DNA of 47,744 nucleotides from Bacteroidales bacterium UBA1754 (GTDB lineage: Bacteria > Bacteroidota > Bacteroidia > Bacteroidales > Paludibacteraceae), in the NCBI GenBank assembly GCA_002315615.1, contig DCHK01000041.1:1-47744 (forward strand), read 5' to 3'. Under the pieces are notes generated by a model that did not search any database, had not been told where the DNA came from, and worked only from the letters and a program-made list of their open reading frames with translations. Made by a program: the position numbers and the translations under genes. This document shows, piece after piece, positions 25,249 to 33,676 of this stretch. Numbering within the stretch: the stretch's first letter is position 1; each line of letters starts with the position of its first letter.

Positions 25249-26175
25249 ATGAAAATAGCAAAACAATTGACCGATTTAATCGGGAATACTCCGTTGGTGG
25301 AACTTGCAAAATTTGGTAAGTCGCGCAACGCAAAGGCAACAATAGTTGCAAAAGTGGAATTTTTCAATCCTGGCGGTAGCGTAAAAGACCGTGTGGCACT
25401 TAATATGATTGACGAGGCAGAAAAATCTGGTGAGTTGAAACAAGGTGCAACAATTATAGAACCTACAAGTGGCAATACAGGCATTGGACTTGCATTGATT
25501 TCGGCAGTTAGAGGTTATCATTTAATCCTTACAATGCCCGATACAATGAGCATCGAGCGACGAAAATTGGCTGCTGCGTATGGTGCCGAAATTGTGCTTA
25601 CGCCTGGTGCGCAAGGAATGAAAGGTGCAATAGAAAAAGCCGAACAATTGCACAAAGAAATTGGAGGTTCTATTATTGCAGGTCAGTTTACAAATCAAGC
25701 AAATCCGCAAGCGCATTATAAAACTACAGCCGAAGAAATTTGGTGCGATACTGATGGGGAAATAGATGTTTTTGTGGCTGGTGCAGGAACTGGCGGAACT
25801 ATAAGTGGAACTGGTAAACGTTTGAAAGAATTGAATCATAATATCAAGATAATTGCCATAGAACCTGAAACTTCGGCGGTGCTTTCGGGCGAGAAGGCAG
25901 GACCACATAAAATTCAAGGTATTGGTGCAGGATTTGTTCCCGATACGTACGATGCTACTGTGGTGGATGAAGTGTTCAAAGTGCCTAACGACGAAGCATT
26001 GGCAACGGGCAGAGCATTGGCAAAAGAAGAGGGACTTTTGGTTGGTATTTCTGCTGGTGCAGCTGCGTATGCCGCTTCAAAAATCGCTTGCAGACCTGAG
26101 AATGATGGTAAAATGATAGTTGTGCTTTTACCAGATACTGGTGAGCGGTATTTGAGTACCGAAATGTTCGAGTAA
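25249..26175 (+). CDS. cysK: Cysteine synthase A (O-acetylserine sulfhydrylase)
   Basis: Makes cysteine from O-acetylserine and sulfide with pyridoxal phosphate. The 308-residue protein has the family signature NPGGSVKDRVAL with the PLP lysine near residue 46, the TSGNTGIG substrate/PLP phosphate loop near 70, the GAGTGGTISGTG loop near 178, and the C-terminal LPDTGERYLSTEMF. Length and spacing agree with CysK rather than cystathionine beta-synthase. It is monocistronic, with a bidirectional terminator downstream shared with the convergent LpxA-like operon. Confidence 0.95.
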   Translation: MKIAKQLTDLIGNTPLVELAKFGKSRNAKATIVAKVEFFNPGGSVKDRVALNMIDEAEKSGELKQGATIIEPTSGNTGIGLALISAVRGYHLILTMPDTMSIERRKLAAAYGAEIVLTPGAQGMKGAIEKAEQLHKEIGGSIIAGQFTNQANPQAHYKTTAEEIWCDTDGEIDVFVAGAGTGGTISGTGKRLKELNHNIKIIAIEPETSAVLSGEKAGPHKIQGIGAGFVPDTYDATVVDEVFKVPNDEALATGRALAKEEGLLVGISAGAAAYAASKIACRPENDGKMIVVLLPDTGERYLSTEMFE

Positions 26176-26194
26176 ATCAACTTCTAAAAAATAG

Positions 26195-26229
26195 AAAAAC
26201 CTTGACGATGATTTCGCCAAGGTTTTTTT
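26195..26229. terminator. Bidirectional terminator between cysK and the LpxA-like gene
   Basis: An 8-bp stem (26197-26204 AAACCTTG with 26218-26225 CAAGGTTT) with a further CGA/TCG pairing inside. T7 follows on the + strand and A5 precedes it, so it can act in both directions between convergent genes. Confidence 0.75.
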
Positions 26230-26245
26230 GCTTGTTCCAAATCGA

Positions 26246-27013
26246 TTAGATTATTCCTATTTTGCTGTTAAGCAAAAATTCTATAATATCTTCAATTTCT
26301 TGACTTTGAGGTATTTGGTCTTTTATCTGGCGACAAACTTCTTCCATATCGGTTGTTTCGCCTTGGAATACCAATCGGTATGCCGATGTGATATGTTTGA
26401 TAACTTTTTCATCAAAGTCATTGTTTTTCAAAACAACAGAGTTTACACCGTGGTAACGAATTGGTTCCAACGCTGCGATGATGTAAGGTGGAATGTCTTT
26501 AGAGAAACGACATCCGCCTTGTACAAAACTCCATTTTCCTACGTGTGTGTCTTGTTTCATCAATACGTTAGCACAAAGTACCGAGTAGTCATCAATAGTG
26601 GTGTTTCCTGCTACTTGCGATGCATTACCAAGAATGCAACTGTTGGCTATGTGTGTATCGTGCGAAAGTCTGACGCCTTGCAAAATGTAGTTTTCATTTC
26701 CGATAGAAGTTTTCCCCTCGAGTGAGCTTGATTTTGCAACGACAGAATATTCGCGGAATATGTTGTTGTCACCGATTTCGACGATAGTGTCTTCGCCTTT
26801 GTATTTGTAATCTTGTGGAGTGGCAGAAATGACTGCGCCCTGGTGAAACTTGTTATTTTTGCCGATGCGAGCGCCATTCAAAATGCTTGCGTAGGGCATT
26901 ATCACGTTATTATCGCCAATTACTACATTCTTGTCGATGTAGGCAAAAGGGTAGATTTCTACATTTTCGCCAATTTGTGCGCTTTTATCTACGTATGCTA
27001 AAGGACTAATCAT
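26246..27013 (-). CDS. LpxA-family acyltransferase, divergent
   Basis: A 255-residue left-handed beta-helix protein of the UDP-N-acetylglucosamine acyltransferase family, which in Gram-negatives starts lipid A synthesis. Hexapeptide repeats fill the N-terminal part (IGENVEIYPFAYIDKNVVIGDNN and on), and PPYIIAALEPIRYHGVN matches the family's late segment. The catalytic His is kept (RLSHDT), but positions where E. coli LpxA has His122, His144 and His160 read Arg, Asn and Lys by eye alignment, and the usual IRE-VTIHRGT loop reads IFREYSVVAKSS. It may be a second LpxA-like enzyme rather than lpxA itself. It starts 20 bases after the efflux outer-membrane gene and is probably in that operon. Confidence 0.75.
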   Translation of the reverse strand: MISPLAYVDKSAQIGENVEIYPFAYIDKNVVIGDNNVIMPYASILNGARIGKNNKFHQGAVISATPQDYKYKGEDTIVEIGDNNIFREYSVVAKSSSLEGKTSIGNENYILQGVRLSHDTHIANSCILGNASQVAGNTTIDDYSVLCANVLMKQDTHVGKWSFVQGGCRFSKDIPPYIIAALEPIRYHGVNSVVLKNNDFDEKVIKHITSAYRLVFQGETTDMEEVCRQIKDQIPQSQEIEDIIEFLLNSKIGII

Positions 27014-27033
27014 AATAGTAGTATTTTAAGTTG

Positions 27034-28437
27034 TTAATATCTTCCACCACCTAATGCTTCATACATAGTGATGATGGCTTTTAGAGTGGAAAGTTTGTCG
27101 TTTTCTACTGCTTGTTGTGCGCTGAGCAATGATTGTTGTGCTGTCAAAACTTCCAAATAAGTTGAAGAACCTAACAACAACAAACTTGTAGTTGCTTCTT
27201 CGGCGCGTTTTAGTTGTTCAACTTGTACTGCTCTAAGTTCTTGAGTTTCGCGTGCCAAATTGTATGCAAAATAAGCGTTACTGACTTCTGTTCCTGCATC
27301 CAAAATTGTTTTTTGAAAATCAAGTCGTGCTTGTTCTTCTTTAAGTTTTGAAACTTTAAGGTTGGCTATCAACTGACCTTTGCAGAACAAAGGCATCAAC
27401 ATACTTCCTGCTGCCGATAACAATAACTGTCCTGGATTGATAATAGAACCTGTGGCATTGTTCAACCACGAACCTGTACCGGTGATGGTAATAGAAGGGT
27501 AGAACTGCGAGCGAGCTACGTTTGTATTGTAGTATGCACTTGCCAAAGAATATTCTGCAATGCGAACGTCAGGACGGTTTGCCAACAAGGTCGAAGGAAC
27601 GCCCACTTCCATAATGGCTGGAATTGTTTGTTCGTCGAGTGTGCCACGTTCAATTGTTCGTGGTGTTTCGTTCAGCAAGAGACAAATTGCGTTTTCAACT
27701 TCGCGAATTTGGTCTTTAATAGCGAGTACCGAAATTTTGACAGATGTGCTGGCTGCTTCGCTTTGTGCAATGGCTGCTTCGCTCACCATACCTGCAATCT
27801 TCATCGATTTCATTGTTTCCACTTGTTTCTCCCAAACTTCCGAAGTTTGTTGTGTGATTTCCAATTGTTTGTCGAGTACAAGCAAAGTATAATAAGTGGT
27901 GGCAACTGCCGAAATTATTTTGCATCGTGCTGCTTGGTTGTATTCTTGAGTTTGCAGAAGTTGTACTTTTGCTGCTCTTTTAGCATTGTTCACTTTGCCG
28001 AAAATGTCCAATTCCCACGAAGCACTAATTGGGAAAGCGTATGTGTTTGCGGTGATTGGCAATGCGTTGCCCAATTGTTTGTTGGCAGTTTCGCTTGCGC
28101 TGATTCTTCCTATTGCGCCATTAGGATTGAAAACAACCGAAGGTGCAAAAGCGCGACGATTCATTTTCAAATTTGCTTCAGCCATTTCAACAGAGAGCAT
28201 CGCTTTTTGCAAATCCACATTGTTTTTCAAAGCAGAATCGATAAGCGTTTGCAGTTGTGTGTCGGTGAAAACTTCGCGCCACGACAGATTTGCCATACTT
28301 GTCGAATCGTCCGAAGCAGTAACCACATCGCGATAAATATTATCGGTAGTGATAGATTCTGGTCGCTCGTATTTTTTGTAAATGTGGCAACTGCTGAACA
28401 TTACAGCCGCCAACATTACTATAAGTGTCTTTTTCAT
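27034..28437 (-). CDS. RND efflux outer-membrane lipoprotein (TolC/NodT family)
   Basis: The outer-membrane channel of a tripartite efflux pump. The 467-residue protein has a lipoprotein signal with lipobox FSSC (Cys17), then the family opening YERPES and repeated coiled-coil duplications, with LLANRPDVRIAEYSLASAYYNTNVARSQFYPSITI near the middle and a C-terminal LLLLGSSTYLEVLTAQQSLL. A nine-codon upstream extension is open but would overlap the pump gene; the ATG at 28437 gives a proper signal peptide. It lies seven bases after the RND permease stop, in the pump operon. Confidence 0.9.
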   Translation of the reverse strand: MKKTLIVMLAAVMFSSCHIYKKYERPESITTDNIYRDVVTASDDSTSMANLSWREVFTDTQLQTLIDSALKNNVDLQKAMLSVEMAEANLKMNRRAFAPSVVFNPNGAIGRISASETANKQLGNALPITANTYAFPISASWELDIFGKVNNAKRAAKVQLLQTQEYNQAARCKIISAVATTYYTLLVLDKQLEITQQTSEVWEKQVETMKSMKIAGMVSEAAIAQSEAASTSVKISVLAIKDQIREVENAICLLLNETPRTIERGTLDEQTIPAIMEVGVPSTLLANRPDVRIAEYSLASAYYNTNVARSQFYPSITITGTGSWLNNATGSIINPGQLLLSAAGSMLMPLFCKGQLIANLKVSKLKEEQARLDFQKTILDAGTEVSNAYFAYNLARETQELRAVQVEQLKRAEEATTSLLLLGSSTYLEVLTAQQSLLSAQQAVENDKLSTLKAIITMYEALGGGRY

Positions 28438-28444
28438 TAGTTTA

Positions 28445-31400
28445 TTATTTATAAAATTGTTCAATTTCTTTATTCACATCCTGATTGTCGATGTCGTCAA
28501 ATTTCATTGGTTTGATTTTTTCTTGAATGTGTTGGAAAATTACAAACAACGAAGGAACGACAAAAATTTGGCAAATCATACCGATAAGCATTCCACCTAC
28601 AGTGGCAGAACCTAACGCACGGTTACCATTTGCACCAACACCCATTGCAAACATCATAGGCAACAAACCTACAATCATTGCCATAGACGTCATCAAGATA
28701 GGACGAAGACGAGCGGCTGCACCAAGTACTGCTGCCCAAGTAAGTCCCATACCCATACGGCGACGACCTAATGCAAATTCCACAATCAAAATAGCGTTCT
28801 TTGCCAAAAGTCCGATAAGCATAATCAACGCAATTTGCATATAAATGTTGTTTGACGCATTGCTGAAAATTGGCAAAATGCTATTCAAACCACCCATAAG
28901 ATGAGCAAATAGGAATGAACCTGCCAAACCGAATGGAATAGAAAGCAATACGGCCAAAGGCAAAATGTAACTTTCGTATTGTGCCGAAAGCAACAAATAT
29001 ACGAATGCGAAACAAAGTACGAAAATGATGATGGTTGTACTTCCGCTTGAACTTGCCTCTTCACGAGTCATACCAGACAATTCGTATCCGTAACCGACAG
29101 GAAGATATTTCTCGGCAGTTTCTTTGATGGCTTCGATAGCCTGACCAGATGTGTAACCTGTAGCAGGACTACCATCGACAGACATTGATGTGTAAAGGTT
29201 GAAACGGTTGATGATGTCAGGTCCGTAAACCTTGTGCATCGACATAAATTGCGTGATAGGCGCCATTTCATTGCCATTGCGTACTTTAATGCTGTTGAGT
29301 GATTCCAAATCGCATCGTTTCATTGGATCGGCTTGAAGCATTACACGATACAACTTACCGAAACGATTGAAGTTAGATACGTACATACCGCCGTAGTAAC
29401 CTTGCAATGTCGATAAAATTATGCTTGGACTGATGCCCGCTTTTTTACAAGCAGGTACGTCAATATCAACCATATATTGTGGGTATTTTGGACTGAATGA
29501 AGTTTGAGCCGACGAAATTTCAGGACGTTCTTGCAATTTTGCCAAGAAATTTTGAGCAACTTCATAGAATTTTTCCAAACTACCACCTGTTTTATCTTGA
29601 AGGTTGAATGTGAAACCATTACTTACACCATAACCAGAAATCATTGGAGGTGCAAAGAAGAAAATCTGTGCATCTTTGAAGTCTTCGCGGCAACGCAAAT
29701 AAAGCAAACCTGAAAGAATGTCAGAACGTTCTTTTATCATTTGTTCAATGCCATCGCGACGTTCGCTCCAATCGCGCAACTTACAAATGAACGAACCGTA
29801 TGCTGGTCCTTGGCCCGACATAAAACTGTAACCTACAATCATTGTTCGGCTTTCTATAGCGTGATTTTCTGCCAAAACGGCATCAACTTTGTCGAGCACT
29901 TCTTCGGTGCGTTCGAGGGCTGTACCTGCTGGCATTGTTACAACACCCATAATACTACCTGTATCTTCGTTAGGTACCAAACCTGTAGGAGTAACATTCA
30001 TCAAATAACCCAAAATGAAGAAAGAAACTACTACGGCTATAATGGCGATGTAAGTTTTTTCTACCAATTTGTGTGTGGCACGTTTGTATTTTTCCAACAA
30101 TTTATTGTAGGCATTATTGAAAGAGTCGTGGAATCGTTTGGTGAAAATTCCGAACAATGCAATAATGGCGATAACAGAGAAAATGACAAGCAACAAGATG
30201 TTTTCCAAACTATAAGCACCGATAATCATTCCGACGATTACTGCGAGCAATGCGATAACAGTAACGGTTGGGTGTAAAAGTTTTTCTATGCCATTAGCGT
30301 ATTTCTTCTTCATTTGGTCGCGCGCTTCGCCCATAGCAATGTTCATTTTCTCTTTTGTAGAAAGTTCTTTGCCCTCTTCGTTGTGTGCTTTAAGGAACAC
30401 AGCACAAAGTGCAGGACTCAAGGTCAAAGCGTTGATAGCCGAGAATGCAATAGAAATTGCCATTGTAATACCGAACTGACGGTAGAATGTTCCTGTTGTT
30501 CCTGTCATAAAACTTACAGGTACGAATACCGCCATCATCACCAAAGTGATAGAAACTATGGCTCCACCTAATTCGCTCATAGCATCGATAGAGGCTTTTT
30601 GTGCTGACTTGTAACCCAAATCGAGTTTCGCATGCACACCCTCGACCACCACTATGGCGTCGTCCACCACTATGGCTATGGCAAGTACCAAGGCACAAAG
30701 TGTAAGCAAGTTGATTGAGAATCCAATAATGAATAGGGCGAAGAATGTACCAATCAATGCCACTGGAATAGCGATGGCTGGAATCAAGGTAGAACGTAAA
30801 TCTTGCAAGAAAATGTAAACCACCAAGAACACAAGTATAAATGCTTCAATCAATGTTTTGATAACCTCTTCGATAGAAGCAAAAAGGAAGTCGTTTACGT
30901 TTTGTTGGAAACGTACTTTCATTCCTGGAGGCATTGTTTTCTCTGCTTCTCTCAACAAAGAAGTTACTTCTTCTACTGTTTCTGTTGCATTTGAACCTGC
31001 TGCTTGGAATACAACGCCTGTTACACCAGTTTTACCATCGGTTTTTGCTTTCAAGTTGTATGCCAAACGTCCGAGTTCAATGTCGGCAACATCATTAAGT
31101 CGCAAAAGATTTCCGTTTTTGTCGGCACAAATAACCATTTCGCCAAATTCTTCAGGTTTTTCCAAACGACCTTTGTAGCGCAATGTGTATTGAAAACTGC
31201 GGTCGCTGTTTTCACCGATAGCACCAGGAGCGGCTTCTATATTTTGCTCTGCCAATACTGCGGTAATGTCCGAAGGCATCAAGTGGTATTGAGCCATAAC
31301 TTCTGGTTTTAACCATATACGCATAGAGTAGGCAGAACCAAGCATTTGTGCTTCACCCACACCTTTCACACGTTTTACTTGTGGCAAAACATTGATGTCG

Positions 31401-31876
31401 GCGTAGTTTTCAATAAATTCTGTTGTGTATCGTCCTTCGTCGTCGTAGATAGAGAATACGAGCAACATACTCGATTGGCGTTTACCCGTTGTTACACCTA
31501 CACGCGTAACTTCCGAAGGCAAGAAACCAAGTGCTTGGTTAACTCGGTTTTGCACCTTTACGGCTGCCATATCGGGGTCGGTACCTTGTTTGAATGTGAT
31601 AGAAATGTCGGCAGTACCACTGTTTGTAGATTTTGACGACATATACAACATATCTTCTACACCATTGATTGCTTCTTCAAGCGGAGCAACAACGGAATTC
31701 AACACAGTTTGCGCATCTGCACCAGTGTATACTGTTGATACGTATATTGTTGGAGGTGCAATGTCAGGATATTGCGTGATAGGTAATGAAACTATACCTA
31801 ACAAACCCAATACGACAATAAAAATAGAGATTACTGTCGAAAGAACGGGTCGTTTAATAAAAGCGTCTAACTTCAT
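28445..31876 (-). CDS. RND multidrug efflux permease (AcrB/MexB type), with extra hydrophobic pair
   Basis: The inner-membrane proton-driven pump of a tripartite drug/bile-salt-type exporter. It has N-terminal VLSTVISIFIVVLGL, the porter domains, and the transmembrane proton-relay segment VVDDAIVVVEG near residue 405. At 1143 residues it is about 100 longer than AcrB. Part of the extra length lies between TM6 and the TGLVPNEDTG segment (near 637), where about 45 residues from roughly 535 form two additional hydrophobic stretches (TVTVIALLAVIVGMIIGAY and LLLVIFSVIAIIALFGIF). The C-terminal half has GLLAKNAILIVEFA. Order in the operon: adaptor, pump, channel, LpxA-like. Confidence 0.92.
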   Translation of the reverse strand: MKLDAFIKRPVLSTVISIFIVVLGLLGIVSLPITQYPDIAPPTIYVSTVYTGADAQTVLNSVVAPLEEAINGVEDMLYMSSKSTNSGTADISITFKQGTDPDMAAVKVQNRVNQALGFLPSEVTRVGVTTGKRQSSMLLVFSIYDDEGRYTTEFIENYADINVLPQVKRVKGVGEAQMLGSAYSMRIWLKPEVMAQYHLMPSDITAVLAEQNIEAAPGAIGENSDRSFQYTLRYKGRLEKPEEFGEMVICADKNGNLLRLNDVADIELGRLAYNLKAKTDGKTGVTGVVFQAAGSNATETVEEVTSLLREAEKTMPPGMKVRFQQNVNDFLFASIEEVIKTLIEAFILVFLVVYIFLQDLRSTLIPAIAIPVALIGTFFALFIIGFSINLLTLCALVLAIAIVVDDAIVVVEGVHAKLDLGYKSAQKASIDAMSELGGAIVSITLVMMAVFVPVSFMTGTTGTFYRQFGITMAISIAFSAINALTLSPALCAVFLKAHNEEGKELSTKEKMNIAMGEARDQMKKKYANGIEKLLHPTVTVIALLAVIVGMIIGAYSLENILLLVIFSVIAIIALFGIFTKRFHDSFNNAYNKLLEKYKRATHKLVEKTYIAIIAVVVSFFILGYLMNVTPTGLVPNEDTGSIMGVVTMPAGTALERTEEVLDKVDAVLAENHAIESRTMIVGYSFMSGQGPAYGSFICKLRDWSERRDGIEQMIKERSDILSGLLYLRCREDFKDAQIFFFAPPMISGYGVSNGFTFNLQDKTGGSLEKFYEVAQNFLAKLQERPEISSAQTSFSPKYPQYMVDIDVPACKKAGISPSIILSTLQGYYGGMYVSNFNRFGKLYRVMLQADPMKRCDLESLNSIKVRNGNEMAPITQFMSMHKVYGPDIINRFNLYTSMSVDGSPATGYTSGQAIEAIKETAEKYLPVGYGYELSGMTREEASSSGSTTIIIFVLCFAFVYLLLSAQYESYILPLAVLLSIPFGLAGSFLFAHLMGGLNSILPIFSNASNNIYMQIALIMLIGLLAKNAILIVEFALGRRRMGMGLTWAAVLGAAARLRPILMTSMAMIVGLLPMMFAMGVGANGNRALGSATVGGMLIGMICQIFVVPSLFVIFQHIQEKIKPMKFDDIDNQDVNKEIEQFYK

Positions 31877-31912
31877 TTTATTTCTTTTTTACAAAAAATC
31901 GTCAGATATAAA

Positions 31913-33049
31913 TTATTTTTCTTCAGTATTTGCAGTGCCTGTGATAGGATTGATTTTCATACCATCAGACAAAGAAGGAATGCCCTCGGCTGCAATAACG
32001 TCGCCCACGTGCAAACCTTCGGTTACTACGTAATTTACGCCATCGTTGATGCCCAAAGCAACAATTTCGGTGTTCTTAACTGTGCTGTCGGCTTGAAGCA
32101 CGTAAACGTATTTTTTATCTTGAATTTCGTATGTAACGTCTTGTGGAATTACAATGGCATCGTCAACAGAATATGGGAACAAAACCGAACCTGTGCTACC
32201 GCTACGAAGCAGTTGTTGTGGGTTTTTGAACAATGCACGAACGGTGATAGAACCTGTCGAAGCATCTACTACACCGCTAAGCGTTTCAATTACACCTTCT
32301 TGCTCGTAAATAGTTCCGTCAGAAAGTTTCAATTTCAACTTTGGCATTTTAGACAAAATGTTGTTTGTGTTGCCATATTGACGATTGTAACTCAACAATT
32401 CTTTTTCTGTGATGCAAAAATAAGCGTACATCTCAGAAATGTCAGAAACTACTGTGAGTGGAGTAGCGATTGATGGACCAACCAACGCTCCCAAACGATA
32501 AGCAATTGTTCCTACAATACCGTCAGATGGGCTTGTTACTTTGGTGAACGACAAGTTTTTTTGTGCTTGTACCAATGCAGATTCTGCTTGCAAAAGTTGT
32601 GCTTTGGCAGATTTCAAAGTGTTTTCTGCTGCTTGGCGTTCGTAGTCGCTAATGATGTTTTTCTTGTAAAGTTCGTTTTTGTTGTCAGACGAAAGTTGTG
32701 CGGTAGCAACTGCCGCTTTGCCTGCTTCTACTGCTGCTTTGGCAGATTCTACTGCTGCTTCGTATTGAACTGGGTCGATAATGAAAAGTGTTTGACCTTT
32801 TTTTACGGTAGCACCTTCGTCAACGCAAAGCGAAACGATGAAACCACTTACTTGTGGACGAATTTCTACGTCTTGTTTACCCTTTATGGTAACAGGGTAA
32901 GATGAGTTTAAATCTACTTTTTGCGATTTGACAGTTTCTACTTTGAAGTCGGTAATTGGTTCCAAAGTAAAACCTTTCTGTTTGCAAGAAGAAAAAAGAG
33001 CGCTGACAATAATTAGCGCAATTCCTTGGTAAATTGTTGGTTTTGCCAT
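31913..33049 (-). CDS. RND efflux periplasmic adaptor lipoprotein (AcrA/MexA type)
   Basis: The membrane-fusion protein joining the RND pump to its outer-membrane channel. The 378-residue protein has a lipoprotein signal with lipobox FSSC (Cys22), a lipoyl half-motif VEIRPQVSGFIVSLCVDEGATVKKGQ, a long alpha-hairpin rich in Ala and Glu (VESAKAAVEAGKAAVATAQ, then QAESALVQAQKNLSF), then the second lipoyl half and beta-barrel region (GIVGTIAYRLGALVGPS). First gene of the (-) pump operon, 36 bases before the permease gene, with a -7 box 49 bases upstream. Confidence 0.93.
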   Translation of the reverse strand: MAKPTIYQGIALIIVSALFSSCKQKGFTLEPITDFKVETVKSQKVDLNSSYPVTIKGKQDVEIRPQVSGFIVSLCVDEGATVKKGQTLFIIDPVQYEAAVESAKAAVEAGKAAVATAQLSSDNKNELYKKNIISDYERQAAENTLKSAKAQLLQAESALVQAQKNLSFTKVTSPSDGIVGTIAYRLGALVGPSIATPLTVVSDISEMYAYFCITEKELLSYNRQYGNTNNILSKMPKLKLKLSDGTIYEQEGVIETLSGVVDASTGSITVRALFKNPQQLLRSGSTGSVLFPYSVDDAIVIPQDVTYEIQDKKYVYVLQADSTVKNTEIVALGINDGVNYVVTEGLHVGDVIAAEGIPSLSDGMKINPITGTANTEEK

Positions 33050-33097
33050 AATTGTTTAATTATTTTTTCTTATTTATGATTCTATTTTTTTGAGTTG

Positions 33098-33105
33098 CAA
33101 AGGTA
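33098..33105 (-). promoter_or_regulatory. -7 box for the RND efflux operon
   Basis: CAAAGGTA on the + strand reads TACCTTTG on the - strand, an exact TAnnTTTG match, 48 bases before the adaptor gene start. No repressor gene lies next to the operon. Confidence 0.6.
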
Positions 33106-33190
33106 CGAAAAAATTACAAATAAACACACTTTGTTTCTTAGTGTTCTTTTTTAGATTATTTTTTGGGAAAAACAGAACATTTTGGTAAAC

Positions 33191-33223
33191 AAAAAACTCT
33201 TCCCAATTTTGTCGGGAAGAGTT
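33191..33223 (-). terminator. Terminator of xseB
   Basis: A perfect 10-bp stem (33195-33204 AACTCTTCCC with 33214-33223 GGGAAGAGTT) with a nine-base loop, followed on the - strand by a run of T residues (A6 on the + strand at 33191-33196). It separates xseB from the efflux operon promoter. Confidence 0.85.
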
Positions 33224-33251
33224 AAAACTTATAAAATGTGTGAGTTGTATT

Positions 33252-33431
33252 TTATTCGTTTGTGATTGCCTGAATTTCTTCTTCGGTTTGTCGCAAAATG
33301 TTTTGACATTCTTCGTAAAGTTTTTTTGCTTCTGCAATTTTTTTACGCAGTTCATCAACATTTTGTTCGTTGCCGTTTTCTAATTCAGCCACGATTTTTT
33401 CTAAATTCTTGAGATTCTCGTCGTATGACAT
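33252..33431 (-). CDS. xseB: Exodeoxyribonuclease VII small subunit
   Basis: The small subunit of exonuclease VII, which works with XseA to degrade single-stranded DNA. The 59-residue protein opens MSYDENLKNLEKIVAELENG and continues with the two-helix, coiled-coil-like pattern (ELRKKIAEAKKLYEECQNILRQTEEEIQAI) of XseB. A 35-codon upstream extension is open but has no family match, and its DNA consists partly of heptamer repeats, so the ATG at 33431 is used. xseA is not next to it in this window, although it is often adjacent. A strong terminator follows. Confidence 0.85.
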   Translation of the reverse strand: MSYDENLKNLEKIVAELENGNEQNVDELRKKIAEAKKLYEECQNILRQTEEEIQAITNE

Positions 33432-33433
33432 TT

Positions 33434-33475
33434 GTTTAATGTTTAATTGTTTATTCGTTGATTTGTTGATTATTT
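33434..33475. repeat. Degenerate 7-bp tandem repeat mosaic (array 5), xseB leader
   Basis: Six units in 7-base register on the + strand: gtttaat (twice), tgtttat, tcgttga, tttgttg, attattt. On the - strand they form the xseB leader and end two bases before its ATG. The unit match is weaker than in arrays 1-4. Confidence 0.55.
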
Positions 33476-33527
33476 CGCTTCTATACTTATCACAATTTCT
33501 AAATGGGGTAATATTACGCAATATATT

Positions 33528-33550
33528 GTTAATCAACGATTAACGTACGT
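33528..33550. repeat. Short inverted repeat and palindrome upstream of xseB
   Basis: A perfect 7-bp inverted repeat GTTAATC-aac-GATTAAC (33528-33544) overlaps the 8-base palindrome ACGTACGT (33543-33550). It could be an operator or a repeat remnant; function unknown. Confidence 0.45.
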
Positions 33551-33558
33551 AATGCAAT

Positions 33559-33580
33559 CCCCTTTAGGGGGTCTTGGGGG
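33559..33580. repeat. C4/G5 hairpin with two G runs
   Basis: CCCCTTTAGGGGG forms a 4-5 bp stem with a tiny loop and is followed by GTCTTGGGGG. It is much more GC-rich than the surrounding DNA and has the look of a dispersed element remnant. Only one copy is in this window. Confidence 0.4.
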
Positions 33581-33602
33581 TAAATGCGTGGTGTTGAAAC
33601 GT

Positions 33603-33676
33603 TAATTCAAAATTCAAAATTCTTAATTCAAAATTATCAATTCCTCACTCCTCACTTCTCATTCCTAATTCTTTCA
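33603..33676. repeat. Degenerate 7-bp tandem repeat mosaic (array 4)
   Basis: About ten units in exact register on the + strand: taattca, aaattca, aaattct, taattca, aaattat, caattcc, tcactcc, tcacttc, tcattcc, taattct, then ttcaaaa, which overlaps the stop codon of the minus-strand PD40 gene. Unit types overlap those of array 2 (attcctc/actccta) and array 3 (attcaaa). Confidence 0.8.

Noticed and set aside
26228..26725. A 165-codon + strand frame opposite the LpxA-like gene
   Set aside because: Composition typical of antisense translation and no family match; the minus-strand gene has clear hexapeptide repeats.
27628..28440. A 270-codon + strand frame across the efflux channel gene
   Set aside because: Antisense to a well-supported lipoprotein; Cys/Phe-rich nonsense translation with no signal or motif.
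33432..33536. N-terminal extension of XseB
   Set aside because: The extra codons fall in heptamer-repeat DNA and have no match to the family, which starts at MSYDENLKN.
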